The notes: a model not told the origin generated them from the letters alone. Positions 50,114-60,249 are shown, counted from the stretch's first letter. The stretch is DNA of 64,000 nt from Marinobacter sp. EhC06 (GCF_001650915.1 NZ_LXYO01000023.1:558001-622000); one strand, 5' to 3'. Made by a program: numbers and translations.

Positions 50114-50887
50114 ATGACCAGATCCTTTTACCGCCGGGGCCCGGACCATCGTGCCGGTGCGCCGGTTACCTTTCTCGACGTCCGCCGTCGCTTCCAGTTC
50201 CGCTCCATCGAGATTGGCCGCTGGGTCACAGAGCCGGAGAAACAGCGCAGTGCGTCGCTGTTCTACGATGCTCTGTGCGACCTGATGACCATTCTTGGCG
50301 GCACCGAGTCGCTGGTTTCCCTGCGCGGCACCCTGGCTTTGCAGTACGGCATTGGCGGCCGACCCGGTGTATCGGCCCATTACACGCCGGCCACCCGCAG
50401 TTTCTCGCTGGCCAAGAACGCCGGCCCCGGCAGTATTGCCCATGAGTGGTTTCACGCTTTCGACCATTACATTGGTGAGAAGCTTTTCGGTGAAACCCAG
50501 AGAGGCCAGTTTGCTTCGAAACTCTGGCTTGGCCGCGACGACGCGATCAGGCATCCGTTGAACGATCGTCTGCAGGCCTGTTTCAAGGCGATTATCCTGG
50601 ATGAAAAAGGCGCAGAGCCGAGCGAGCTGTTTCGATGCTCGGTGAAGGCCGACAAGGCGGCAGGCGTCCAGTATTTCAGCCTCCCCGAAGAGCTTTGCGC
50701 CCGCGCGTTTGAAGCGTTTGTGCAGGATGCAGACCTGAAGAATGCCTTCCTGGTGAGCGGAACCCGAGAAACGGAAGAGGCAAAACTGGGGCTCTATCCG
50801 GTTGGCGCGGAGCGGGAACGAGTCAACAGCGCATTCTACAGTTACTATACGGCCCTTGGCCGGGCACTCCGGCTGGCAGAGGAGTAA
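50114..50887 (+). CDS. CLCA_X-type protein with HExxH metalloprotease motif
   Basis: 257 residues, cytoplasmic, no signal. A zinc-protease-like motif HEWFH is at residues 110-114 (IAHEWFHAFDHY), with FDH just after it. I believe it belongs to the family annotated as CLCA_X in gammaproteobacteria, whose function is not established. I chose ATG at 50114 because the upstream extension is unlike coding sequence. It is followed after 6 bp by a small membrane protein gene. Confidence 0.7.
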   Translation: MTRSFYRRGPDHRAGAPVTFLDVRRRFQFRSIEIGRWVTEPEKQRSASLFYDALCDLMTILGGTESLVSLRGTLALQYGIGGRPGVSAHYTPATRSFSLAKNAGPGSIAHEWFHAFDHYIGEKLFGETQRGQFASKLWLGRDDAIRHPLNDRLQACFKAIILDEKGAEPSELFRCSVKADKAAGVQYFSLPEELCARAFEAFVQDADLKNAFLVSGTRETEEAKLGLYPVGAERERVNSAFYSYYTALGRALRLAEE

Positions 50888-50893
50888 TGGCTT

Positions 50894-51355
50894 GTGACAG
50901 CACTTGAGCTGAAAGTACCGCCGGTGGTTCTCGTCGCTTTTGTAGCGGTTGGGATGTGGGCTCTATCCCGGATTTCGCCAGACTTTTCGATCGCAATTCC
51001 AGCGGCAGGCTGGGTGGCGTCGGGCATTGCTCTGGTGGGTATGGCGATCGCGGTTCTTGGTGTATTGGCTTTCAGAACGGCGGGGACAACGGTAGACCCC
51101 AGGGTGCCGGATCAGTCCGAAAGTCTCGTGGTTTCTGGTATCTATCGATACAGCAGAAACCCCATGTATCTGGGGTTTCTGATGGTGCTGTGCGCCTGGG
51201 GGCTTTGGCTTGGCAACGTGCCGGCCCTGCTTTTCCTGCCGGCCTTTGTCCTCTACATGAACCGCTTCCAGATAGCACCTGAGGAGCGGTTCATGCGGGA
51301 AAAGTTCGGTGACGCCTTCACAAGGTACTGCACTGGCGTTCGCCGCTGGCTTTGA
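50894..51355 (+). CDS. Isoprenylcysteine carboxyl methyltransferase (ICMT)-like membrane protein
   Basis: 153-residue protein with about four hydrophobic segments. It carries the family's VVSGIYRYSRNPMYLGFLM segment (residues 79-97) and the C-terminal EERFMREKFGDAFTRYC, where SAM and substrate are expected to bind. Bacterial members of this group methylate unknown substrates. The start is GTG, 6 bp after the preceding gene, so the two are likely co-translated. Confidence 0.8.
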   Translation: MTALELKVPPVVLVAFVAVGMWALSRISPDFSIAIPAAGWVASGIALVGMAIAVLGVLAFRTAGTTVDPRVPDQSESLVVSGIYRYSRNPMYLGFLMVLCAWGLWLGNVPALLFLPAFVLYMNRFQIAPEERFMREKFGDAFTRYCTGVRRWL

Positions 51356-51401
51356 GAGGTATTGTCAGTGGTAGTGCGCTTGGCCTGCCGAGTTAAGGCG
51401 G

Positions 51402-53990
51402 TCATTCCAGGCTGGCAGCCTTTCTGTCAGTTTCCAGCCATGTCTTGAGGTCGTTCAGCGACTTAGGTCGGCAGACCCAATAGCCTTGAAGAAGGTCGGC
51501 CCCCATACTACCCAGCAGACTGGCCGCCTGCTCTGTTTCCACGCCTTCTGCCACCACCCGAAATCCCAGACCATGACCCATGCTGATGGCCGTCTCCACG
51601 ATCATCCTGGCGCTTTCGCTGGTATGGATATCCTGCAGCAGGGCCCGGTCCAGTTTGATTTCGCTGGCCGGCAATTTCTTCAGGTAGGAGAGTGAGGAGT
51701 AGCCGGCGCCGAAGTCATCTATCGAAATTTTCAGACCAATCTGTGCCAGCGCTTCCAGGGCTTCGAGACCTTTATCCGGGTCGTCCATGGCTGCGGTTTC
51801 GGTGAGTTCCACGATGATCTGATCCGGATGCAGCTGGTATCGTTTCATCCGGGTTTCGAAAAGGCCTTTCAATTCCGTGGAAACCAGGTCCCGAGCGGAA
51901 ACGTTCACCGATACTGTCAGTGCTGGATCGATGGTGTGCAGGCTTTTCAGGTCGTTCAGTGCCTGGTCGATAACCCAGCGGGTCAGGTGTTTGATCACGC
52001 CGGTTTTCTCGGCCAGCGGAATGAACTCTGCGGGGGGGACCCATCCTCGCTCCGGATGGTGCCATCGAATCAGGGCTTCCACTCCCTCTACCCGGCCTGT
52101 GGTCAGACTGACTTTTGGCTGATAGTGCAATTCCGGCTGATTCAGGTGCAGGGCTTCACGAAGATCAGCCATCAGCGTAAGCCGGCTTTCGTTGTAGATG
52201 TCGTTCCGGCGGGAATAAAAGCCGCTCTCGTAAGGGCCATGGGGTGCCATTTCCATGCCCACGTGGGCATTTCGGATCAGCAGGGCCGCTTTTTTGCCAT
52301 GCTCTGGGTAGCTCGCGACGCCGAAACGAGGGCCGGGTTCGATGGCCAGGTGGTCGATCAGGACCGGTTCCGCCAGTCGTTTGAGGGCATTATCCAGAAC
52401 CTGGAAGTTATCCCCGGTCTTGCTGACGTCTACCAGTACCCCGAAGCTGTCCCCGGACAGTTGATATACCCGTTCTTCGCGCCCGTAGGCATCCGCAGTC
52501 GCGTGAACCATGGGCAGTCTCTGAGCCAGTTCGGTCATTTGCTGGGCCATACGTTTCAGCAAGCGCTCACTTCGTTCAAGCCCCAGCGTGCGGTTGATCT
52601 CCTTGAGTCGTGTTACCCGGGCCACGCCGACCATATAGCGTCCGTTCGGGTCCTGTTTCAGTTGTTCGTCCACCATCCACTCGAACCGGTTGCGATTGGG
52701 AAGACCGGTGACCGGGTCGTGGGTCAGCGCTTCATTCAGTTTGTTCTGGGCCTCGTTACGGGCGTTTTGTTGCTCGAGAATGTCCGCCTGGGCCTGAATT
52801 TTCTGCTCCCGCTCCCGATACAGGCGGTCTGCAAGGGCGAGCGTGAGAATGAAAGCCTCCAGTCCGGAGCCAATCTGCATGGCGTATTCGGTAAAGAAGT
52901 TCTCCGGCAGCAGACCGAGCGCCCGGCCTGCCGTTGCCGATACCCCCACCGTAAGCGGTGTCCAGGCGATGGTGAAAAATACCCCGGCGCGAACACCGGC
53001 AGCCCAGGCAACCGGGCCTGCCACCAGGAGCAGCGAAAAGAATCCGAATGCGGAGATTGCCGCCACCCGGATGCCGGTGTCGTAGCTCAAGAACGGAGCG
53101 CTCAGGAAATACAGGATTTCGAATGCCAGCATGGCCTGCAGGGCGCGGTAGAGCCGCGGACTGTGTGAGCGAACCTTCAGGAACTCCATGCAGAACAGAA
53201 TGGAAAACATCGCCAGAAAGGGAATCGTGAGCATCAGCACATGGGCATGCAGGAACGGCGACCCCGGGTAGACATGTTGAAGCGTATAGCCCCGAACTGT
53301 GGCGAAGAACAGGAAATACCCGAATATGGCCAGGGCGTAGTAGAGGTACAGCTTCTCGCGCAGGGTCAGGAAAACGGCCAGGTTGATCAGGATGATGACC
53401 GCCAGGCTGCCGTAGTAGAAGAAGTGCAGTTTCTGCTCGTTGGCGGCGGCCTCGTAAAAATCATTCTGGTGCCATATCCGCAACGGCACCACCATCGTGC
53501 CCTGGGTGGCGACCCGAATATAGAGTGTCTTCAGGGCGTCCGGGGCCAACTGGAATCGGAACAGCATATTGGGATGATCCACATCTCTCGGGTAGAACGG
53601 CCGGGTATCCCCGGTGCGGAATTCGCGAAGCAGGGTGACTCCAGAGAGCTCGTGGAACACCACGTCATCGAGCTGGGAGTAGGCCAGCTCGGCGATCAGC
53701 AGCTGGTCATGGTCAGTCTGGTTTCGCACCTGAACGCGCAACCAGTAGGCGGAGTCGGTGATTCCGAAGGTGGCCTTGCCGGACGGTCTGGCTTGCCAGG
53801 CGGATGGGGGAAGGGCGCGAACATCGGCCAGTGTTGCGTCGGCACCGGTGTCTTCCCAGTACTGGAAATGGCTTTCAATTGGTGCGTCAGAGGCGAGTGT
53901 AATCGGGCCGGCATCCGCGTGGACAAACTGGAACACGCACGAGACCAGGATCAGAACAAGGATACGCAGAGCATTGCTGAGGATCACCAA
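51402..53990 (-). CDS. 7TM-DISM sensor with degenerate GGDEF and active-looking EAL domain
   Basis: 862 residues. Signal peptide, a periplasmic 7TMR-DISM extracellular domain (about 30-180; YWLRVQVRNQTDHDQLLIAE), seven membrane helices (about 185-375), a coiled coil, then GGDEF and EAL domains. The GGDEF active site is degenerate (YQLSGDSF), while the EAL domain keeps EALIRWHHP, NVSARDL, ELTETAAMDDP, DDFGAGYSS and the VAEGVE motif. It should therefore hydrolyse cyclic-di-GMP, with the GGDEF domain possibly sensing GTP. It stands alone, probably controlling motility or biofilm in response to a periplasmic ligand. Confidence 0.88.
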   Translation of the reverse strand: MVILSNALRILVLILVSCVFQFVHADAGPITLASDAPIESHFQYWEDTGADATLADVRALPPSAWQARPSGKATFGITDSAYWLRVQVRNQTDHDQLLIAELAYSQLDDVVFHELSGVTLLREFRTGDTRPFYPRDVDHPNMLFRFQLAPDALKTLYIRVATQGTMVVPLRIWHQNDFYEAAANEQKLHFFYYGSLAVIILINLAVFLTLREKLYLYYALAIFGYFLFFATVRGYTLQHVYPGSPFLHAHVLMLTIPFLAMFSILFCMEFLKVRSHSPRLYRALQAMLAFEILYFLSAPFLSYDTGIRVAAISAFGFFSLLLVAGPVAWAAGVRAGVFFTIAWTPLTVGVSATAGRALGLLPENFFTEYAMQIGSGLEAFILTLALADRLYREREQKIQAQADILEQQNARNEAQNKLNEALTHDPVTGLPNRNRFEWMVDEQLKQDPNGRYMVGVARVTRLKEINRTLGLERSERLLKRMAQQMTELAQRLPMVHATADAYGREERVYQLSGDSFGVLVDVSKTGDNFQVLDNALKRLAEPVLIDHLAIEPGPRFGVASYPEHGKKAALLIRNAHVGMEMAPHGPYESGFYSRRNDIYNESRLTLMADLREALHLNQPELHYQPKVSLTTGRVEGVEALIRWHHPERGWVPPAEFIPLAEKTGVIKHLTRWVIDQALNDLKSLHTIDPALTVSVNVSARDLVSTELKGLFETRMKRYQLHPDQIIVELTETAAMDDPDKGLEALEALAQIGLKISIDDFGAGYSSLSYLKKLPASEIKLDRALLQDIHTSESARMIVETAISMGHGLGFRVVAEGVETEQAASLLGSMGADLLQGYWVCRPKSLNDLKTWLETDRKAASLE

Positions 53991-54228
53991 CAGAAGACCC
54001 CGTTGTATGGCCAGTAGGCCTTTCTTTTTATCGTATAGTTCAGCTTAACAATCTTTCTGCTTCTGAAAAGCCGACAACCGATAATTAATGTAGCGAAATG
54101 TCTCATATTTCGATTTTCCCGATTTTGAGCTCCAGCTCTCTGGCGCCTCCCTCAGCCTGTAAGCGCCTGTCTGGATGGCGGCACATCTGCTACGTTGAAA
54201 GGATAAATCCTTTCCCACGGAGGCCTTT

Positions 54229-54441
54229 ATGTTTGTCGCTGAAAAAACAACCGGGCACCTGATTGAGGTACTGGACACCCAGGCATTGTTTGATCCCCAT
54301 ATCGAGCAAGTGCGCGGCAGCCTCCATTATGGGGAGGAGGCGCAGGATCCTGAATATTATGCAAAGTCCGAACTGGCTTTTCCCTCCGGCGAAGCGCTTC
54401 CCGTGTGCTGGACAGATCCCGACTACCGCCGCCATAGCTGA
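54229..54441 (+). CDS. Small conserved hypothetical protein
   Basis: 70 residues, soluble, starting VAEKTTGHLIEVLDTQALFD and ending CWTDPDYRRHS. I recall similar small proteins in Pseudomonas and Marinobacter with an acetyltransferase-like annotation, but no functional motif is visible. The ribosome site is good (ggagg before ATG). Confidence 0.6.
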   Translation: MFVAEKTTGHLIEVLDTQALFDPHIEQVRGSLHYGEEAQDPEYYAKSELAFPSGEALPVCWTDPDYRRHS

Positions 54442-54533
54442 TCCTTCCTGTAGCCACCTCAGGGCCATACCAGCGTGGCTCTGAGGTTGTCCGTTTTTTA
54501 AACCGGTTTGAATTCTTCATCTGGCTTCTGTAA

Positions 54534-54569
54534 GCTTTTTATTAATTGAACGTTCAATTAATAAAAAGC
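54534..54569. promoter_or_regulatory. 36-bp perfect palindrome, probable BetI operator
   Basis: Perfect inverted repeat with 18-bp arms; the left arm runs GCTTTTTATTAATTGAAC and the right is its exact complement. The TTGAACGTTCAA centre resembles the dyad bound by BetI. It lies 58 bp before the betI start, so BetI would repress its own operon, with release by choline. Confidence 0.75.
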
Positions 54570-54626
54570 AGGGCTGATTCGCGCTGCTTTTCAACCCTGG
54601 AATCAAGACGAGTAACCGAAGCCGCC

Positions 54627-55220
54627 ATGCCGATTGTTGGAGTAAAAGACACACGCAAACAGCAGTTGATTGAAGCCACCATGGCGTCCATCGCCGAGCT
54701 GGGCATGCAGAACACCACCATTGTCAGCATCAGCAAACGGGCGGGCATGTCCTCCGGGATTATCAGCCATTACTTCGGTGGCAAACAGGGTCTGATTGAA
54801 GCGGCCCTGCGGTATCTGCTGGATCAACTGGGCAAGGAACTGCGGGAGCGCATGGCGAGGACCGACCGCTCCCCGGAGCAGCGGTTGAATTGCATCATCG
54901 AATCGAATTTTTCCGAGTTCCAGCGCTCGGCGCTGGCGGCCAAGACCTGGCTGAGCTTCTGGGCCCGGTCGATGCATGAGCCGGGGCTAAAGCGGCTGCA
55001 GCAGATCAATAACGCCCGGCTGTACAGCAACCTGCGCTATTCCTTTGCGCAGGTGCTCGAACCCGGCGCAGCGACCGAGGCGGCTCGCCAAACCGCGGCA
55101 ATGATTGACGGTTTCTGGCTGCGCAGTGCTCTGAGCCTGGACCCGGTAGAAAGTTTTGAGGCCGGCGAGCGGCTCTGCAAGAAATTTGTCCACGAGACAC
55201 TGGCCCAGGCAACCGCCTGA
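54627..55220 (+). CDS. betI: TetR-family repressor BetI
   Basis: 197-residue choline-responsive repressor. The N-terminal TetR helix-turn-helix (TMASIAELGMQNTTIVSISK, then RAGMSSGIISHYFGGK) matches BetI. ATG at 54627 gives the conserved start MPIVGVKDTRKQQLIEATM; a longer frame to 54546 would overlap the operator palindrome. First gene of betI-betB-betA with a 63-bp gap to betB. Confidence 0.93.
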   Translation: MPIVGVKDTRKQQLIEATMASIAELGMQNTTIVSISKRAGMSSGIISHYFGGKQGLIEAALRYLLDQLGKELRERMARTDRSPEQRLNCIIESNFSEFQRSALAAKTWLSFWARSMHEPGLKRLQQINNARLYSNLRYSFAQVLEPGAATEAARQTAAMIDGFWLRSALSLDPVESFEAGERLCKKFVHETLAQATA

Positions 55221-55283
55221 GCCGAGATTGATTCGAACGGCCCACAAGGCCTGAAGACACCGAACCGAGGTTAATTACCGACT

Positions 55284-56753
55284 ATGTCTGCATCTCTTCC
55301 TGTTGTTCAGAATTTCGTCCATGGCCGTTTCCTGGCCAACAGCACCGGCGAAACCTTCCCTGTGGTGAATCCGGCCACCGGTCAGGTTATCTACGAAGTG
55401 GAAGTGGCGGATGAATCCGTGCAGCAGGCCGCCATTGAAAGTGCCCGGGCAGGCTTTGCCGAATGGTCCGCGATGACTGCCATTGAGCGCAGCCGCATTC
55501 TGCTGCGGGCGGTTGCACTGTTGAGAGAGCGCAATGATGAGCTGGCCGCCGCAGAAGTGCGGGATACCGGCAAGCCCTGGCAGGAAGCGGAAGCCGTGGA
55601 TGTGGTAACGGGTGCAGATGCGATCGAGTTCTTTGGTGGTCTGGCCCCGTCCATTGAAGGCAACCAGCAGGACCTGGGTGGTGATTTTTACTACACCCGC
55701 CGTGAGCCCCTGGGCATCTGCGCCGGTATTGGCGCCTGGAACTACCCGATCCAGATCGCCTGCTGGAAATCCGCGCCGGCCCTGGCCTGCGGCAACGCCA
55801 TGATCTTCAAACCCTCCGAGGAAACCCCCATGGGTGCGGTGAAGCTGGCGGAAATCTTTACCGAAGCGGGCGTACCGGCGGGCGTGTTCAACGTGGTGCA
55901 GGGCGCCGCCGAAGTGGGCCAGTGGCTGACCCATCATCCCGAGATTGCCAAGGTATCTTTCACTGGCGAAGTTGCCACCGGCAAGAAGGTGATGGCAGCG
56001 GCATCCTCCACCCTGAAGGACGTCACCATGGAGCTGGGCGGGAAGTCACCGCTGATCATCTTTGACGATGCGGATCTCGAGAACGCCATCTCCGCCGCCA
56101 TGGTGGGCAACTTTTACACTCAGGGCGAGATCTGCACCAACGGCACCCGGGTGTTTGTTCACGAAGACTTGTACCCGCGCTTTATGGAACGCCTGCTGGA
56201 GCGTACCCGCAAGAACATCAAACCCGGCGACCCGATGGACCCGAACACCAACTACGGTGCCCTGATTTCCAAAAAGCATCAGGATCTCGTGCTCGATTAC
56301 ATCGCCAAAGGCCTGTCTGAAGGCGCCACCCTCAGTCACGGCGGTCGCGCGTTCGAGCCTGAAGACTCCAAAGGCGGCTTTTTTGTGGAGCCGACCATCT
56401 TCACCGACTGCACCGATGATATGACCATTGTGAAAGAAGAGATCTTCGGGCCGGTGATGTCGGTGCTGACCTTCTCCGACGAGGACGAGGTGATTGCCCG
56501 GGCCAACAACACCGACACCGGGCTGGCGGCCGGGGTGTTCACCAACGATATCCGTCGGGCGCACCGGGTGATTCACCAGATCCAGGCTGGTATCTGCTGG
56601 ATCAACAGCTACGGTGCTTCCCCGGCGGAAATGCCGGTGGGCGGCTACAAACTCTCCGGCATCGGCCGGGAAAACGGGCGCGAGACCATCGCTCACTACA
56701 CCCAGATCAAGTCTGTCTACATCGGTATGCAGGATCTGGACGCCCCGTTTTAA
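55284..56753 (+). CDS. betB: Betaine aldehyde dehydrogenase BetB
   Basis: Oxidises betaine aldehyde to glycine betaine with NAD(P)+; 489 residues. Catalytic pieces are MELGGKSP (general-base Glu) and [12 protein letters not shown] (nucleophilic Cys), with [17 protein letters not shown] upstream. All match the family. Provides the second step from choline to the osmoprotectant betaine, useful in seawater. Confidence 0.96.
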   Translation: MSASLPVVQNFVHGRFLANSTGETFPVVNPATGQVIYEVEVADESVQQAAIESARAGFAEWSAMTAIERSRILLRAVALLRERNDELAAAEVRDTGKPWQEAEAVDVVTGADAIEFFGGLAPSIEGNQQDLGGDFYYTRREPLGICAGIGAWNYPIQIACWKSAPALACGNAMIFKPSEETPMGAVKLAEIFTEAGVPAGVFNVVQGAAEVGQWLTHHPEIAKVSFTGEVATGKKVMAAASSTLKDVTMELGGKSPLIIFDDADLENAISAAMVGNFYTQGEICTNGTRVFVHEDLYPRFMERLLERTRKNIKPGDPMDPNTNYGALISKKHQDLVLDYIAKGLSEGATLSHGGRAFEPEDSKGGFFVEPTIFTDCTDDMTIVKEEIFGPVMSVLTFSDEDEVIARANNTDTGLAAGVFTNDIRRAHRVIHQIQAGICWINSYGASPAEMPVGGYKLSGIGRENGRETIAHYTQIKSVYIGMQDLDAPF

Positions 56754-56780
56754 TCCCGCAAGCCACAGAGGAGAACGCGT

Positions 56781-58466
56781 ATGACAGAAAATCGATACGA
56801 CTACATCATTGTGGGTGCGGGTTCCGCCGGTTGCGTGCTGGCCAACCGCCTGACCGAGGACGCGCGCCACCGGGTGCTGCTGCTGGAAACCGGCGGCAGC
56901 GACAAGAGCATCTTCATCCAGATGCCCACCGCCCTGTCCATTCCCATGAACACCAAGAAATACGCCTGGCAGTTCGAGACCGAGCCGGAGCCGTATCTGG
57001 ACAACCGCCGCATGCACTGTCCCCGGGGCAAGGTTCTGGGCGGTTCTTCCTCCATCAATGGGATGGTGTATGTCCGTGGCCACGCCCGGGATTTCGACGA
57101 ATGGGATTCCGAGGGCGCCACCGGCTGGCATTACCGGAATGTCCTGCCTTATTTCAAAAAGGCCGAAACCTGGGCCTTTGGCGCCGACGATTACCGGGGG
57201 GATAAAGGCCCGCTCGGCGTGAATAACGGCAACAACATGCAGAATCCGCTCTACAAGGCCTTTATCAGGGCGGGTTCCGATGCCGGTTATCTTGAAACCG
57301 ACGATTACAACGGTACCCAGCAGGAAGGCTTCGGCGCCATGCACATGACCGTAAAGAACGGTCGTCGCTGGTCCACCGCCAACGCCTATCTGCGCCCGGC
57401 CATGGAGCGGGATAACCTGACCGTGGTCACCCATGCCCTGGTGCACAAGGTGTTGCTCGATGGCAAAACCGCCACCGGTGTCCGTTACGAGCAGGGCGGC
57501 AAGGTGCACGAGGCGAAAGCCGCCGAGGAAGTCATCCTGTCAGCGGGCTCTATCGGTTCACCCCACCTGCTTCAGCTGTCCGGAATTGGCAAGCGTGAGT
57601 TACTGGAAAAGGCTGGTATCGAGGTAAAGCACGAGCTACCCGGCGTGGGGGAAAACCTGCAGGACCACCTGGAGTTTTACTTCCAGTACCGCTGCAAGCA
57701 GCCGGTTTCGCTCAACGGCAAGCTGGACTGGTGGAACAAGCTGAAGATCGGTGTTCGCTGGATTCTCCGCAAGGACGGTCTGGGCGCCACCAATCACTTC
57801 GAGTCCTGTGGCTTTATCCGGTCCAAGGCCGGCGTCGAGTGGCCCGACCTGCAATATCACTTTTTGCCGGCAGCCATGCGCTACGACGGTAAAGAAGCCT
57901 TCAACGGAGACGGATTCCAGCTGCACATTGGTCACAACAAGCCGAAAAGTCGGGGCTTTGTGCATGTGCAATCGGCCGACCCGAAACAGGCGCCGACTAT
58001 CCGCTTCAACTACCTGCAGCATGAGGCAGATCGGGAAGGCTTCCGGGACTGTGTGCGTCTGACACGGGAAATCATCAGTCAGCCGGCCATGGACGAGTAC
58101 CGCGGAGCGGAAATCCAGCCCGGGGCCGAGGTCCAGACCGACGAGGAAATTGATGCGTTTGTCCGCCAGGCGGTGGAGAGCGCCTACCACCCGTCCTGCT
58201 CCTGCAAGATGGGCACCGACGAGTTGGCCGTGGTGGACCCGGACACAAGGGTCCGCGGCATCCGAAATCTCAGGGTGGTGGACTCGTCCATCTTCCCGAC
58301 CATACCCAACGGCAACCTGAATTCGCCCACCATCATGGTGGCCGAGCGGGCAGCCGACCTGATTCGGGGCAGGGAGCCCCTGCAACCCTCTGATGCGCCT
58401 GTGGTGATGGACGACCAGTGGCAGGCTCGTCAGCGACCGGGACAGGCAAAGCGCGCGCTCGCATAG
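56781..58466 (+). CDS. betA: Choline dehydrogenase BetA
   Basis: FAD flavoprotein of the GMC family, 561 residues, membrane-associated, oxidising choline to betaine aldehyde. FAD-binding [19 protein letters not shown] at residues 6-24, GMC signatures [19 protein letters not shown] and [18 protein letters not shown], and the catalytic His in [12 protein letters not shown] are all visible. The start is 27 bp past betB. A terminator follows. Confidence 0.96.
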   Translation: MTENRYDYIIVGAGSAGCVLANRLTEDARHRVLLLETGGSDKSIFIQMPTALSIPMNTKKYAWQFETEPEPYLDNRRMHCPRGKVLGGSSSINGMVYVRGHARDFDEWDSEGATGWHYRNVLPYFKKAETWAFGADDYRGDKGPLGVNNGNNMQNPLYKAFIRAGSDAGYLETDDYNGTQQEGFGAMHMTVKNGRRWSTANAYLRPAMERDNLTVVTHALVHKVLLDGKTATGVRYEQGGKVHEAKAAEEVILSAGSIGSPHLLQLSGIGKRELLEKAGIEVKHELPGVGENLQDHLEFYFQYRCKQPVSLNGKLDWWNKLKIGVRWILRKDGLGATNHFESCGFIRSKAGVEWPDLQYHFLPAAMRYDGKEAFNGDGFQLHIGHNKPKSRGFVHVQSADPKQAPTIRFNYLQHEADREGFRDCVRLTREIISQPAMDEYRGAEIQPGAEVQTDEEIDAFVRQAVESAYHPSCSCKMGTDELAVVDPDTRVRGIRNLRVVDSSIFPTIPNGNLNSPTIMVAERAADLIRGREPLQPSDAPVVMDDQWQARQRPGQAKRALA

Positions 58467-58481
58467 CGCGTCGTCATCCCA

Positions 58482-58510
58482 CCCGGGCGTGCAATGCGCC
58501 CGGGGTTTTG
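58482..58510 (+). terminator. Terminator of the betIBA operon
   Basis: CCCGGGCG-tgcaatg-CGCCCGGG followed by GTTTTG, 16 bp past the betA stop. The short T-run makes it moderately strong. Confidence 0.75.
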
Positions 58511-58614
58511 CAAGCCCTCAGGATTTCCCTATCAGCGCGACGGTGTTCTGCCGTTTTCGGGCGCCCGATAGGCAAGTCCTGGGTTTGTGTCCGATTCGAA
58601 AGAAACAGTGCATA

Positions 58615-58880
58615 AGGAGCCTCTGATTAACTCCGAGTCACCTCTGGCCTTCAGAGCGTTTTACAATCAAGGCGCGACTTTGCAGTAAGGCTGGCTGCCT
58701 TTCAAAAAGTCGCAACGCGGAGTGTAAATCGCTCTGAAGGCCCCGTAGGGCGTGCTCTGAGAGCTTCACCTGCAGCGTTGCAGCTCTTGCCAAGGGCTAC
58801 GGCCATTGGCTGCGAACTGCGTCTTGCATCTGAAGCTCTCAGAGCACGCAGAGGCGATTCGGAGTTGATCAGAGGCTCCT
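58615..58880. mobile_element. 266-bp MITE-like element with nested inverted repeats
   Basis: Terminal inverted repeats of 25 bp, AGGAGCCTCTGATTAACTCC at 58615 onward against 58856-58880, with 23 matches. Inside are two more inverted pairs: 58646-58665 with 58723-58742 (19 of 20) and 58751-58768 with 58831-58848 (18 of 18). It has no coding capacity. The structure suits a non-autonomous transposable element or a large structured repeat. No clear target duplication was seen. Confidence 0.7.
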
Positions 58881-58945
58881 CCAAGTAGAGGAGGAACACC
58901 CATGCTGTTCACTATAATGATGACAAATAACTGGAGGTGCAGCGC

Positions 58946-60163
58946 ATGACACTCTGGTTATCCGCAGGTCTGATCTTCACCTTCGCCGCCATTGTGCTGA
59001 TTCTGTACAAATGGTGGGACATCCAGTGCATCGGCGTAACGCCGGTCAGAACTTTCACCTTTATTGCCATCCTGTTCACCTCCGGTCTGGATGTGGGGCT
59101 GATCATGTTCCCGCTGACCGAGTTCGGTGGCTATGGCGATCTCTCTGCCAGCCCGGAGTACGGCTTTGCCAATCCGCTGGCTATCGAATTCGGGTTCTGG
59201 GCGTTCCTGATCTGGGGCTTCTATTTCCTGACCTGTTTTTACTTCGCGATCATCGAGCCGCGGGTGCAGTTCTTTGAAATCCCACTGGTGAAGATTGTGA
59301 ATAACGTGGTGATCATCGGCACCTGCGCTTTCACCGCCTATCTGTTGCTGGTGAATCTGCCCTGGTATCTGCCCATGTTGGGTGATGGCGAGTCCGTGGT
59401 GCCGGCGTTCTACTTCATCGTGTTTGCTGCGATTGCGCTGGCGGTCTACTCCAGCTCCAAGATCAAGTATGTGCGCATTCTCAGCCTGGGTTCGAGCCTG
59501 TTGTTCATTGCCCTGATTGTGGGCATGTGGTTCCGGGCGTTTGTAATGGGTGCCGGCTCGCCGGCGGATTTCTTTGGCACAGCCGGACTGATCGGTGAGT
59601 ACTTCGCCAACATTCATCAGTTTGCCCTGCCCATCAATGACTACCATGAGTTCTACCTGTTCTGGTGGTTTGCCTGGAGCATCATGATCGGCCAGTTTAC
59701 GGCCCGCTTCGTGAGTGGTATCCGCACCTGGCAGCTGTTGATCGCCATGCTGGTGGTACCGTCCATCGCCATCGGTGTGTGGTTTACCGTGCTTTACCAC
59801 TACCACGCGGAAGGCATGCAGATTGCGGCGTTCACCAACCTTGCCATGATCTCAGTGGGTGTGTTGATGGTGGTGAACTCGCTGGATTCACTTATCCGGC
59901 TGTACACCGACAACCTGAATCTCACCGCTCAGCGCCTGGGAAGGGCGAACTATGTGGTGTTCAATTTCCTGGCCATGGTTGGCCTGACCATGCTGTTCCA
60001 GCTGGATTTTTTGCGGATTCAGTGGGTTGGCGCCCTGGTGATTGCCCTGTATTTCGGCTGTTTCGTCTACATCCTGGCGAAGAAACGGGCAGAAGTCGCT
60101 GCCATTAAAGCGTCACCGAAAGAGAATATTCTGGACTTCGGAAAGATTGAACTGGCGGGTTAA
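58946..60163 (+). CDS. Short, divergent BCCT-family transporter homologue
   Basis: 405 residues, about ten membrane helices. The BCCT aromatic segment is recognisable as WWFAWSIMIGQFTARFVSG, followed by the amphipathic-helix region and VPSIAIGVWFTVL. The glycine motif of TM3 is degenerate: SGLDVGLIMFPLTEF where typical BCCTs have GMGIGLLF. It is shorter than choline or betaine BCCT carriers (500-700), lacking long tails. Being beside betIBA, it is likely a choline or betaine importer, but coupling may differ. I chose ATG at 58946, with ggagg 8 bp before. Confidence 0.75.
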   Translation: MTLWLSAGLIFTFAAIVLILYKWWDIQCIGVTPVRTFTFIAILFTSGLDVGLIMFPLTEFGGYGDLSASPEYGFANPLAIEFGFWAFLIWGFYFLTCFYFAIIEPRVQFFEIPLVKIVNNVVIIGTCAFTAYLLLVNLPWYLPMLGDGESVVPAFYFIVFAAIALAVYSSSKIKYVRILSLGSSLLFIALIVGMWFRAFVMGAGSPADFFGTAGLIGEYFANIHQFALPINDYHEFYLFWWFAWSIMIGQFTARFVSGIRTWQLLIAMLVVPSIAIGVWFTVLYHYHAEGMQIAAFTNLAMISVGVLMVVNSLDSLIRLYTDNLNLTAQRLGRANYVVFNFLAMVGLTMLFQLDFLRIQWVGALVIALYFGCFVYILAKKRAEVAAIKASPKENILDFGKIELAG

Positions 60164-60203
60164 GGCCCCATAAACGGAGTGGCGGAAGGAGATTCCTGGC
60201 CGG

Positions 60204-60249
60204 AAACCAGAGATAGGTAAAACCTATCTCTGGTTTGGGAATTATCAAT
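60204..60249. promoter_or_regulatory. OxyR-like site within a perfect hairpin upstream of ahpC
   Basis: ATAGGTAAAACCTAT (60213-60227) matches all conserved bases of the OxyR subsite ATAGnTnnnAnCTAT. A weaker subsite follows at the correct 7-bp spacing (60235-60249, 6 of 10). The first subsite is the centre of a 33-bp palindrome (15-bp arms, 60204-60236), which might also act as a terminator for the gene upstream. Confidence 0.55.
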
